Translations under genes and position numbers: made by a program
Part shown: one piece after another, positions 1-5,821 of the stretch
Numbering within the stretch: position 1 is the first letter of the stretch
Layout of the letters: every line of letters starts with the position of its first letter
Source: Chroococcidiopsidaceae cyanobacterium CP_BM_RX_35
GTDB lineage: Bacteria > Cyanobacteriota > Cyanobacteriia > Cyanobacteriales > Chroococcidiopsidaceae
Length of the DNA: 5,898 bases
NCBI GenBank assembly: GCA_019242465.1
Contig: JAFAVL010000383.1
Location: forward strand, 1-5,898
Reading direction: 5' to 3'
The notes under the pieces: model-generated
The model's input: only the letters and a program-made list of their open reading frames with translations
The model's database searches: none
What the model was told of the DNA's origin: nothing

Positions 1-141
1 CAGACATTATTTGTAGTTACGCATGACGCTGGCGATCTATTGGCGATCGCTGATCGTTGCTGGACTCTCGACCACGGCAACTTGCTCCCCCTTGCCCAAA
101 CCGCCGTTCCACAGTCGGTAGCATCAACTAATTATGGCTGA
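1..141 (+). CDS. ABC transporter ATP-binding protein, C-terminal end (partial)
   Basis: The frame is open from the first base and ends at TGA 139-141, giving the last 46 residues of a protein that begins outside the window. The segment LFVVTHDAGDLLAIADRCW followed by LDHGNL matches the end of an ABC ATPase domain: a hydrophobic beta strand, the switch (H-loop) histidine in VTHD at visible residues 6-9, then the usual 'IADR...L..G' stretch. Such proteins hydrolyse ATP on the cytoplasmic face of a membrane transporter. The substrate cannot be told from this fragment, because the Walker A, Walker B and signature motifs lie upstream. Its last 8 bases overlap the rsmG start, so the two genes are probably cotranscribed and translationally coupled. 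The family call is fairly safe; the subfamily is unknown. Confidence 0.8.
   Translation, partial: QTLFVVTHDAGDLLAIADRCWTLDHGNLLPLAQTAVPQSVASTNYG
43..50. repeat. HIP1 octamer GCGATCGC (one of four in the window)
   Basis: The palindrome GCGATCGC occurs here and at 416-423, 1656-1663 and 5015-5022. All four lie inside coding sequence (ABC gene, rsmG, oxidoreductase, permease). HIP1 is strongly over-represented in many cyanobacterial genomes, so it marks the host lineage. None lies in the damaged 1.96-3.1 kb segment, though four sites are too few to draw a conclusion from that. Confidence 0.9.
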
Positions 142-868
142 TGACCATCTGCTGCTGCCAATGGTTGATCTGTGGCAGCAAACTCTGAGTTGGCAACCGA
201 CGACTTTTCAGCAATCTCAATTTCAGCAACTCTATGAACTCATCCTTGCTGGTAACCGCCAGCTAAATTTAACTCGGATTGCAGCACCAGCGGAATTTTG
301 GGAAAAACACCTGTGGGATTCTCTAAAAGGAGTAGCGCTGCTGTTGCAAGCTCCTGCAACCAAGCAGCAGGCAATCGACATTGGTACAGGAGCAGGGTTT
401 CCAGGCATTCCAGTAGCGATCGCCCTAAGCAACTGGACCGTGACTCTACTTGATTCAACCCGCAAGAAAATGACTTTTCTCCAAACCCTAATTGCCCAGA
501 TGGGAATTCAGAATATCACAACAGTCACGGACAGAGCTGAAGCGCTGGGGCAACAATCCCAACATCGACAGACTTACGATATCGCCTTGGTCCGAGCTGT
601 AGGACCAGCCTCCGTCTGTGCCGAATATGCTCTCCCATTTTTAAAAATCGGTGGTTTGGCGGTACTCTATCGAGGTCACTGGACAAGCCATGAGGCAGAG
701 ACATTGCCCAGTGCTGTCAAGCAGCTTGGCGGCGTAGTCGAGTCAACAGAAGCATTTACAACCCCCATTAGCCATAGCATTCGTCACTGCCTGTACTTAC
801 GAAAAGTCATTGACACGCCAGATGTCTTTCCCCGTCCAGTTGGTGTACCTGCGCACCAACCGCTGTAA
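134..868 (+). CDS. rsmG: 16S rRNA (guanine(527)-N7)-methyltransferase RsmG
   Basis: The protein has 244 residues, normal for cyanobacterial RsmG (formerly GidB), which uses S-adenosylmethionine to methylate N7 of G527 in 16S rRNA of the small ribosomal subunit. An N-terminal helical part carries the family stretch LNLTRI (44-49) and WEKHLWDSL (56-64). The Rossmann methyltransferase core follows: SAM-binding loop IDIGTGAGFPGIP (81-93), motif II VTLLDSTRKKMTFL (103-116), the acidic/adenine site region DRAEAL (133-138) and YDIALVRAVG (148-157). The C-terminus ends with the typical HSIRHCLYLRK then a PRPVG.P..QPL tail (about 234-244). The ATG at 134 lies inside the end of the upstream ABC gene; no strong Shine-Dalgarno precedes it, so coupling may supply initiation. 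There is no frame damage. In other bacteria loss of RsmG gives low-level streptomycin resistance (known for the family). The identification is secure. Confidence 0.95.
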   Translation: MADDHLLLPMVDLWQQTLSWQPTTFQQSQFQQLYELILAGNRQLNLTRIAAPAEFWEKHLWDSLKGVALLLQAPATKQQAIDIGTGAGFPGIPVAIALSNWTVTLLDSTRKKMTFLQTLIAQMGIQNITTVTDRAEALGQQSQHRQTYDIALVRAVGPASVCAEYALPFLKIGGLAVLYRGHWTSHEAETLPSAVKQLGGVVESTEAFTTPISHSIRHCLYLRKVIDTPDVFPRPVGVPAHQPL

Positions 869-940
869 AGCCCAAATTGGAGGGATGATTTAAGTGTCAA
901 AAGGGAAAATGAGGTTTTGGTCCGTGTGGGTTTGCCTCAT

Positions 941-1015
941 GATAGAGGTAGAACGCTTTTAATCAAGATAAGCTCGCTTGTAAATTAGAGTGAGCAAGAA
1001 TGTGTATGAAAGCTG
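941..1015 (+). repeat. Left arm of 75-bp imperfect inverted repeat (leader and start codon of the oxidoreductase gene)
   Basis: Read on the plus strand, this arm aligns without gaps to the reverse complement of 2376-2450, with 66 of 75 positions identical. The outer 55 bases (941-995) differ at only 4 positions; more differences fall at 996-1013, around the gene start. The match begins at GATAGAGGTA (941) and runs through the ATG at 1006 into codon 4 of the oxidoreductase gene. The arm is therefore the 5' leader of that gene, and probably contains its promoter. I could not pick a convincing -35/-10 pair; TAAATT at 981-986 is one candidate -10. I see no target-site duplication outside the two arms. 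Confidence 0.9.
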
Positions 1016-1956
1016 CTATCATCAACCGCTACGGTTCTGCTGACCTGTTGCAATATGCAGACGTTGAGCTGCCCCAGCTCAAACCTGAGCAAATGCTAGT
1101 TAGAGTCTATGCTACTAGCGTTAACCCCATTGACTGGAAAATTAGAAAAGGCATGCTGAAATTGCTCACGGGCAACCAATTTCCAATCATCTTGGGCTTT
1201 GATGTTTCAGGAGAAGTGGTAGAAGTCGGCGATCGGGTGAGTCGTTTCAAACCGGGGGATTCAATTTATGCCCGGTTGTCTCAAATAGCTGGTGGAGCCT
1301 ATGCAGAATACGCTGCTGTTTCGGAGCAAGTGGCAGCTCATAAACCCACAAATATGACTCATGAGCAAGCTGCGGCTGTACCACTAGCCGCCATGACAGC
1401 TTTGCAAGCCTTACGCGATGAGGGTCAGCTTCAGGCGGGACAGAAGGTACTGATTAATGGTGCTTCGGGGGGAGTGGGCACGTTTGCCATTCAAATTGCC
1501 AAGGTTTTGGGAGCAGCAGAGGTAATAGCAGTTTGCGGTTCTAAGAATACGGAACTGGTGAAAAGTTTGGGAGCTGATCGCATCATTGATTACACCCAAC
1601 AGGATTTCACAAAGGACATAGTTAAGTACGATATCGTCTTCGACGTGGTGGGTAAGCGATCGCTTTCTGAGTGCAAAGATGCGTTGCAGCCGCAGGGAAT
1701 CTACATCACTACACAGCCTTATCCCAACAATTTTTTCCAGAGCTTCTTAACGTTATTGATACCAGGTCAAAAATCTAAGGTGATTCTGCTCAAATCTAGC
1801 GGCTCAGATTTGACTTACCTAAAGGAGCAAATTGAAGCAGGCAAGATCCGCTCTGTCATCGACCGTACCTACCCTTTATCTGAGACAGCCTCGGCTCACG
1901 CTTACAGTGAAACAGAGCATGCAGTTGGCAAGATTGTGATTACAACGGCAGGCTAA
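1006..1956 (+). CDS. Zinc-independent medium-chain dehydrogenase/reductase (NAD(P)-dependent quinone oxidoreductase-like)
   Basis: The product has 316 residues and is full length for the quinone-oxidoreductase branch of the MDR superfamily. These cytosolic enzymes transfer hydride from NAD(P)H to quinones or activated double bonds. Numbering from the ATG at 1006: an N-terminal GroES-like domain with VNPIDW (39-44), GFDVSG (64-69), where zinc alcohol dehydrogenases have GHE, and GD.V..F.PGD (75-85). The nucleotide-binding Rossmann domain has NGASGGVGTFAIQIAK (151-166), and the C-terminus ends GKIVIT. The catalytic zinc ligands are absent. Two starts are possible: ATG 1000 (adding Met-Cys) and ATG 1006. 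I prefer 1006 because the family typically begins MKA... and because the inverted copy of this start on the other strand keeps the second ATG but has ATA at the first. Neither has a strong Shine-Dalgarno. The gene starts inside the left repeat arm and stops just before a decayed gene. The exact substrate is unknown. Confidence 0.88.
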   Translation: MKAAIINRYGSADLLQYADVELPQLKPEQMLVRVYATSVNPIDWKIRKGMLKLLTGNQFPIILGFDVSGEVVEVGDRVSRFKPGDSIYARLSQIAGGAYAEYAAVSEQVAAHKPTNMTHEQAAAVPLAAMTALQALRDEGQLQAGQKVLINGASGGVGTFAIQIAKVLGAAEVIAVCGSKNTELVKSLGADRIIDYTQQDFTKDIVKYDIVFDVVGKRSLSECKDALQPQGIYITTQPYPNNFFQSFLTLLIPGQKSKVILLKSSGSDLTYLKEQIEAGKIRSVIDRTYPLSETASAHAYSETEHAVGKIVITTAG

Positions 1957-2117
1957 ACTGTGAGTGACAAACCGCTGGCGAAAATTCATTATCGCTAGAT
2001 ACGCATATAGGGAAGTGGCTAGTAGTTGCCTCTTGGGAATTAACAGAGGATGGATTTGTCATTACGGCGTTTTTCACCCGCCGTCGTCAATACTTAACTA
2101 AGAGGAGGCAGTTATGA
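1957..2117 (+). pseudogene. Truncated, frameshifted remnant of a small gene upstream of DUF2283 (possible toxin-like partner)
   Basis: Right after the oxidoreductase stop, one frame reads SDKPLAKIHYR and hits TAG at 1996-1998. A second frame, open from 1968 to TGA 2115-2117, reads DTHIGKWLVVASWELT, then EDGFVITAFFTRRR and a basic tail ending in RQL. Joined across a frameshift near 1995-1998, these give the continuous C-terminal part of a small protein of the type '...IGKWLVV......DGFVITA.FTRR'. I recall this as a common pattern in small cyanobacterial proteins encoded beside DUF2283 (recollection, not searched). There is no start codon and no N-terminal half; the remnant begins where the oxidoreductase ends. 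Its stop overlaps the DUF2283 start as ATGA, the usual arrangement of a two-gene operon with translational coupling. Frame damage is seen directly; the toxin-like role is inference. Confidence 0.6.
2103..2108 (+). promoter_or_regulatory. Strong Shine-Dalgarno for the DUF2283 gene
   Basis: AGGAGG lies 5 bases before the ATG at 2114, the best ribosome-binding site in the window, and it fixes that start. It sits inside the last codons of the decayed upstream gene, so DUF2283 can be translated independently of that gene. Confidence 0.8.
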
Positions 2118-2353
2118 CCCTAGCCAGTATTGATATTGAGCAGTACGTAGAATTGGCTGCAAACGTTAAGCGGCTTCCCAAAGGTGATTTTTACTTGTCT
2201 TATGATGCTGAGGCAGATGTAGTGTATATTAATTTCCAAAATCCCGCTAACTCTGCCGATGATAGCGAACTTACTGATGACGACATTATCATCCGCTACA
2301 ATGAGAACGAAGAAATTATCGGACTAACCATTCTTCACGCCAGTAAGCGGTAG
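2114..2353 (+). CDS. DUF2283 family protein
   Basis: This 79-residue protein has the DUF2283 pattern: YLSYDAEADVVYINF (27-41), then an acidic stretch (DDSELTDDDI, 49-58), then IIIRYNENEEIIGLTILHAS (58-77). The family is a small single-domain beta-rich fold. Its members often sit beside small toxin-like genes and are suspected antitoxin-type partners, but no biochemical function is established to my knowledge. Here the frame is intact behind a strong ribosome-binding site and overlaps the stop of the remnant at 1957-2117 by ATGA. It therefore looks like the surviving half of a two-gene operon. It may now be transcribed from the oxidoreductase promoter upstream. The family call is strong; the function is unknown. 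Confidence 0.85.
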   Translation: MTLASIDIEQYVELAANVKRLPKGDFYLSYDAEADVVYINFQNPANSADDSELTDDDIIIRYNENEEIIGLTILHASKR

Positions 2354-2358
2354 TGAAT

Positions 2359-2376
2359 GGACTGTGTTCACAGTTC
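2359..2376. other. Dyad-symmetric element just after DUF2283
   Basis: GGACTGTG-TT-CACAGTTC is an inverted repeat with 7 of 8 pairs matching around a 2-base centre, 6 bases after the DUF2283 stop and touching the inner edge of the right repeat arm. The centre is too tight for a good RNA hairpin without opening a pair, and no T-run follows, so it is not a standard terminator. It could be a protein-binding site or chance. Confidence 0.35.
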
Positions 2377-2450
2377 ATCTTTCATACATATTTCCGCTCA
2401 CTCTAATTTACGAGCAAGCTTATCTTGATTAAAAGCTTTTTACCTCTATC
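2376..2450 (-). repeat. Right arm of 75-bp imperfect inverted repeat (stray copy of a gene start)
   Basis: The reverse complement of this stretch matches 941-1015 at 66 of 75 positions, with no gaps. Read on the minus strand it carries the same leader followed by ATG-AAA-GAT, equivalent to the ATG at 1006. After five codons (MKDEL) it meets TGA, so the copied start leads nowhere. Similarity to the oxidoreductase gene stops at the inner edge. The arm is therefore a partial inverted duplication of that gene's 5' region, not a second full gene. If the leader contains a promoter, this copy would direct minus-strand transcription back through DUF2283. Confidence 0.9.
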
Positions 2451-2700
2451 TGTACACTTCCGCGACCGATGTTTGCGGTACAATTTCCGAAATAAGTGGG
2501 CGCAGGGTATGCAGATATTCAACACAAGCCTGTACTCAGTTTTCAATTGATACCTTTGTAACTTTTTGTAGCAAAAATGATTGACTATTATCACCAATTC
2601 TTAAAACATTTTGAGTTAGTGTACTAAAACCTAATTTCTCGTTCAGGTAGGGATACCGCTTAACCGTGCGTTCTGCCTAATCTTTCCCTCTCGAAATCTG
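2451..2700. other. Intergenic stretch with no supported gene
   Basis: The 250 bases between the right repeat arm and the ttcA remnant hold no convincing gene, RNA gene or terminator on either strand. They are fairly AT-rich in the middle (about 2535-2635). A short minus-strand run open between stops (2446-2535, 29 codons) has no start codon. The ttcA promoter, if it still exists, should lie toward the right end, but I see no clear -35/-10 pair. Confidence 0.5.
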
Positions 2701-3092
2701 ATGGAAGTGACGAAGGTGCATGAATCCAAAACCCTCAAAAAACTACAGGCTCACCTGCGTCATCTAGTCGGAAAGGCAATCTGCGATTACAACATGATCG
2801 AGGATGGCGATCACGTGATGGTGTGTCTGTCAGGCAAAGACTCCTACACCATGCTCGATTTGCTACTGCTCCTCCAGCGTTGTGCTCCAATCGAGTTCGA
2901 AGTCAACTGTGCGGTTCACAGGAGAACCTGCAACGAACGCAAATTAGACAATTTCTACAAACTTGGGAGCAGGAACATCCAGGACGGCTTGACAATTTGT
3001 TTCATAGCCTGCAAAATATTGCACCGTCCCATCTTGCCGATCCTCGGCTCTTCGACTTTGCTAGCCTAGGTACTCAGCGCGATGGTCTGTAA
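2701..3092 (+). pseudogene. ttcA: ttcA pseudogene: tRNA 2-thiocytidine(32) synthetase with internal deletion and frameshift
   Basis: TtcA is a cytosolic iron-sulfur enzyme that adenylates C32 of certain tRNAs and replaces its oxygen with sulfur. The first frame (from ATG 2701) gives a good TtcA N-terminus: [20 protein letters not shown] (15-34), [17 protein letters not shown] (36-52), APIEFEV (62-68). It then turns to nonsense. From about 2905 another frame gives a good TtcA C-terminus: [10 protein letters not shown], then [20 protein letters not shown] and LFDF, ending at TGA 3090-3092. Against E. coli TtcA (311 residues, from memory) some 140-150 central residues are missing, including the paired CxxC cysteines that hold the 4Fe-4S cluster. 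The remaining cluster cysteine is the one in LCGSQ. The PP-loop reads SGKDS instead of SGGKDS. Two independent lesions make a working enzyme very unlikely. The family identity is confident. Confidence 0.88.
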
Positions 3093-3192
3093 GCGTTCCC
3101 TCGATTCACTAGTACTTATTCCCATCAATAGATGAATAATCCCTCTTTTTCAAGGAAACTGACTGTATCAAAACAATGCCGCATCTGTGCTG

Positions 3193-3235
3193 TTGCCGCT
3201 CGTCGGCAAAGGCATAATTTTTAGGCAAGCGGCAA
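3193..3235 (+). other. Overlapping alternative hairpins upstream of the lipoprotein gene
   Basis: TTGCCG (3193-3198) can pair with CGGCAA (3204-3209) around a 5-base loop, or the longer TTGCCGCT (3193-3200) can pair perfectly with AGCGGCAA (3228-3235). The two pairings exclude each other. A weak T-run (ATTTTT, 3217-3222) follows the first hairpin at a distance of 7 bases. It may be a weak terminator after ttcA or a leader structure of the lipoprotein gene 51 bases downstream. Confidence 0.35.
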
Positions 3236-3274
3236 AATCGCCGGATGAAACAGTTTTCCATAACTTAGGACTTC

Positions 3275-3282
3275 AAAGGAGA
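3275..3282 (+). promoter_or_regulatory. Shine-Dalgarno of the lipoprotein gene
   Basis: AAAGGAGA, with its GGAG core 5 bases before the ATG at 3287, sets the lipoprotein start. No clear promoter is seen ahead of it. Confidence 0.75.
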
Positions 3283-3286
3283 CAAG

Positions 3287-3745
3287 ATGAAAGCAATCGG
3301 TAGACTTTTACGCCCAATAGCGCTGTTGCTGACAGTAATTCTGACGTTTACAACTCTAAGTGCCTGTGGAGGCAAGAGTTCAGCAACGCTGCCACCACCC
3401 GTTGATGATACGCGCGGTGCTGCCGTTCAACCTCAAGCACATAAGGGATTAACGCTGAAGCAGAAAGGGGTGGTCTTGGCTGGAGCCGCCGCACTTTACT
3501 ATCTCTACAATCAGCATAAGAACTCGCAAGAGCAAGGACCAAAGGGTCAGTACTATCTTTCCAAGAATGGACGAGTCTATTATCGTGATGACCAACACCG
3601 CGCTCACTATGTCACGCCCCCACCGAATGGGATTCAAGTGTCAGAAGCTGAGGCACGAAAGTATCGTGACTTCCAGGGCTACAATAATAGCCCCACTGGT
3701 CGGGATTTAACCAGTCTAGGTCAAGCCTCTGCTCCAGCTATGTAA
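3287..3745 (+). CDS. Small lipoprotein of unknown function
   Basis: The 152-residue product begins with a basic n-region (MKAIGRLLR), a hydrophobic core (about 10-23) and a lipobox LSAC with Cys27, the signature of a signal-peptidase II lipoprotein. It should be exported and anchored by lipid to a membrane. After a Pro-rich linker (LPPPVDD, 35-41) comes a second hydrophobic run GVVLAGAAALYYLYN (61-75), which may be a membrane helix or a buried segment. A Tyr-rich domain follows: QYYLSKNGRVYYRDDQHRAHYVTPPP (88-113), with EAEARKYRDFQGY near 120-132. I do not recognise a named domain; the Tyr-rich stretch resembles a short beta repeat ('YYLSKNGRVYYRD'). A good ribosome-binding site precedes it and a strong terminator follows, so it is probably a single-gene unit. 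It is probably a real gene; the function is unknown. Confidence 0.8.
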   Translation: MKAIGRLLRPIALLLTVILTFTTLSACGGKSSATLPPPVDDTRGAAVQPQAHKGLTLKQKGVVLAGAAALYYLYNQHKNSQEQGPKGQYYLSKNGRVYYRDDQHRAHYVTPPPNGIQVSEAEARKYRDFQGYNNSPTGRDLTSLGQASAPAM

Positions 3746-3782
3746 CGATAGCCCTTTTTAGTTTAACCGTACAAGCAAGTAT

Positions 3783-3818
3783 AGCTTCAGCCATAATACT
3801 GACGGCTGAAGCTTTTTT
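3783..3818 (+). terminator. Rho-independent terminator
   Basis: AGCTTCAGCC and GGCTGAAGCT form a perfect 10-bp stem around an 11-base loop (3793-3803), and the stem runs straight into TTTTTT (3813-3818). It lies 38 bases after the lipoprotein stop and 60 bases before the permease start. It ends lipoprotein transcription and implies a separate promoter for the permease; CATAAT at 3840-3845 is a possible -10, with no good -35. Confidence 0.9.
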
Positions 3819-3877
3819 ATTTATGTAAGTTTAGCTTGGCATAATCTAATAGCAGCTAGACAGCAGGAATTGCATTC

Positions 3878-5806
3878 ATGGTTAGACCTACTGCCCTACC
3901 TAAAAGATATCGCAGACAGTTCGTTCGCTGGTTACTTAGAGAAGATAGAAACGAAAAGGTGGGGCGGCATTCTCAGCATCCCTGGTGGCAGGTTATGTGC
4001 TTGACAGGAGTCGATTACTTTTCAACACTTGGTTACCAACCAGGGATCGCCGCACTAGCAGCAGGGGTACTCTCTCCTTTAGCTACATTAATTCTGGTCC
4101 TAGTAACGCTGTTTGGAGCATTACCGATCTATCGGCGTGTGGCAGCAACGAGCCCCCGTGGGGAGGGGTCGATCGCAATGCTCGAACGTCTCCTTCCCTG
4201 GTGGCAAGGCAAGCTATTTATACTGTGCCTGCTTGGCTTTGTCGCTACCGATTTCATCATTACCATTACACTTTCGGCGGCAGATGCGACAGCACACATT
4301 ATTGAAAATCCTCTAGTACCAGGTTTTCTCCACGGACAAACCATCAGCATTACGCTCATATTAATTGCATTACTGGGAGGGGTATTTCTCAGAGGTTTTG
4401 GAGAAGCGATTGGGATTGCAGTTGTCCTAGTTGGTGTCTACTTGCTGTTGAACTTAGTCACCATTGGTGTCGGTGTATATCAGCTGCTGCATCACGTAGA
4501 TCTGATTGCTCATTGGCAAGGTGCGCTGTTAACAAAATATCCTAACCCTTTCGTCATACTTGGCATATCTGGGCTGCTATTTCCTAAATTGGCACTAGGC
4601 TTATCTGGATTTGAGACGGGTGTAGTAGTTATGCCGTTGGTCAAAGGTAGTAGTAGCGACACAGCAGCACACCCCATAGGGCGCATTCAAAACACGTACA
4701 AACTGCTGACGAGTGCAGCGGTGATTATGAGCTTCTTCTTGCTCACAAGTAGTTTGGTGACAACGTTGCTGATTCCAGCAGCGGAATTTCAACCTGGGGG
4801 CAAAGCCAATGGGCGTGCCCTCGCCTACTTAGCTCATTGCTATTTAGGCAATGGCTTTGGGACAATTTACGATTTGAGTACAATTTTCATTCTCTGGTTT
4901 GCTGGCGCATCAGCTATGGCTGGATTGCTCAATATTGTCCCTCGCTATCTGCCGCGCTACGGTATGGCACCCAATTGGACTAAGACCACTCGCCCTTTAG
5001 TCTTGGTATATACAGCGATCGCTTTTGCTGTAACAATTCTATTTAAAGCTGACGTGAACGCTCAGGGTGGAGCTTATGCAACAGGTGTGCTGGTGTTGAT
5101 CAGTTCAGCCTCATTTGCTGTAACTCTATTGGCATACCATCGGCAAGCCAAGCGAGGAATGCTAGTTTTCAGCTTCATTACCTTAGTATTCCTCTATACC
5201 ACTATTGCTAACATTATTGAGAGACCGGAGGGGGTGCGAATTGCTGCTTTCTTCATCGGTGCAATCATCATTACCTCACTGGTTTCACGAGTCTGGCGCT
5301 CTACTGAACTGCGGGCAGAGCGAGTTGAAATGGACGAAGCTGCCCGTCGCTTCATCACTGAAGTAAGCCAGGGCACAATCCGATTGATTGCAAATCGATT
5401 GAATGATGGAAGCGATAGGGAATATTTCTTAAAAGAGAAGGAAGTGCGCGAGGACAATCTTATTCCGCCGACAGAACCAATTTTATTCCTAGAAATTTTA
5501 ATATCAGATGCTTCGGAATTCACACAAACGATTCGAGTGCAAGGATTGCAGGTTGGCAGCTACCGCATCTTACGAGCCCAGAGTGCCGCCGTACCGAATG
5601 GGATTGCCGCCATTCTTCTGGATATCCGGGATCAAACAGGTAAGCTGCCACATGCTTACTTTGGCTGGATAGAGGGTAACCCAATCCAATATCTGTTACG
5701 CTTTATCCTCTTTGGCGAAGGAGATATTGCTGTCGTTACCCGTGAAGTGTTACGCAAAGCTGAGAGGAATCCTGAACGGCGTCCTGCTATCCATATTGGA
5801 GGTTAA
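3878..5806 (+). CDS. APC-superfamily permease with C-terminal cytosolic domain (possible KimA-like K+ or amino-acid transporter)
   Basis: The product has 642 residues. A basic N-terminus (about 1-35) precedes about 12 hydrophobic segments, near 41-63, 65-84, 112-132, 154-172, 176-201, 223-245, 277-299, 328-353, 373-389, 397-419, 428-446 and 453-470. The first helix contains [16 protein letters not shown] (43-58). This is the unwound-helix region used for substrate or ion binding in APC transporters, and it resembles the 'G.DALSSVAYG' stretch of the KimA potassium-transporter group. [12 protein letters not shown] (92-103) and [13 protein letters not shown] (241-253) are other well-formed family stretches. 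Residues about 471-642 are soluble; they start with a charged helix ([18 protein letters not shown]) and resemble the regulatory tail of KimA-type proteins. The ATG follows AGGA (3865-3868) at 9 bases. The gene stands behind a terminator and ends 15 bases from a convergent gene. Fold class is confident; the substrate (K+, amino acid or other) is not. Confidence 0.82.
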   Translation: MVRPTALPKRYRRQFVRWLLREDRNEKVGRHSQHPWWQVMCLTGVDYFSTLGYQPGIAALAAGVLSPLATLILVLVTLFGALPIYRRVAATSPRGEGSIAMLERLLPWWQGKLFILCLLGFVATDFIITITLSAADATAHIIENPLVPGFLHGQTISITLILIALLGGVFLRGFGEAIGIAVVLVGVYLLLNLVTIGVGVYQLLHHVDLIAHWQGALLTKYPNPFVILGISGLLFPKLALGLSGFETGVVVMPLVKGSSSDTAAHPIGRIQNTYKLLTSAAVIMSFFLLTSSLVTTLLIPAAEFQPGGKANGRALAYLAHCYLGNGFGTIYDLSTIFILWFAGASAMAGLLNIVPRYLPRYGMAPNWTKTTRPLVLVYTAIAFAVTILFKADVNAQGGAYATGVLVLISSASFAVTLLAYHRQAKRGMLVFSFITLVFLYTTIANIIERPEGVRIAAFFIGAIIITSLVSRVWRSTELRAERVEMDEAARRFITEVSQGTIRLIANRLNDGSDREYFLKEKEVREDNLIPPTEPILFLEILISDASEFTQTIRVQGLQVGSYRILRAQSAAVPNGIAAILLDIRDQTGKLPHAYFGWIEGNPIQYLLRFILFGEGDIAVVTREVLRKAERNPERRPAIHIGG

Positions 5807-5821
5807 GGGATAGGTCGTAAA

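Noticed and set aside
909..940. ATGAGG...CCTCAT inverted repeat after rsmG as a terminator
   Set aside because: The stem is only 6 bp with a 20-base loop and no T-run follows.
941..2450. The inverted-repeat block as a classic insertion sequence
   Set aside because: No transposase gene or fragment is inside, and the bases just outside the arms (GCCTCAT and TGTACAC) are not a direct duplication.
2446..2535. Minus-strand open run of 29 codons containing EYLHTLRPLISEIVPQ, ending inside the right repeat arm
   Set aside because: It is protein-like in composition and its stop falls at the repeat boundary, but it has no start codon, is bounded upstream by a stop, and is short enough to arise by chance.
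2403..2597. 64-codon minus-strand ORF over the right repeat arm and the intergenic stretch
   Set aside because: It has no ribosome-binding site and no recognisable motif, and its end runs through the repeat arm in a frame unrelated to the copied gene start; it is treated as chance.
5194..5523. 109-codon minus-strand ORF inside the permease gene
   Set aside because: It is antisense to a long, clearly conserved coding region, and its translation is low-complexity Ser/Arg-rich with no motif; it is a shadow ORF.
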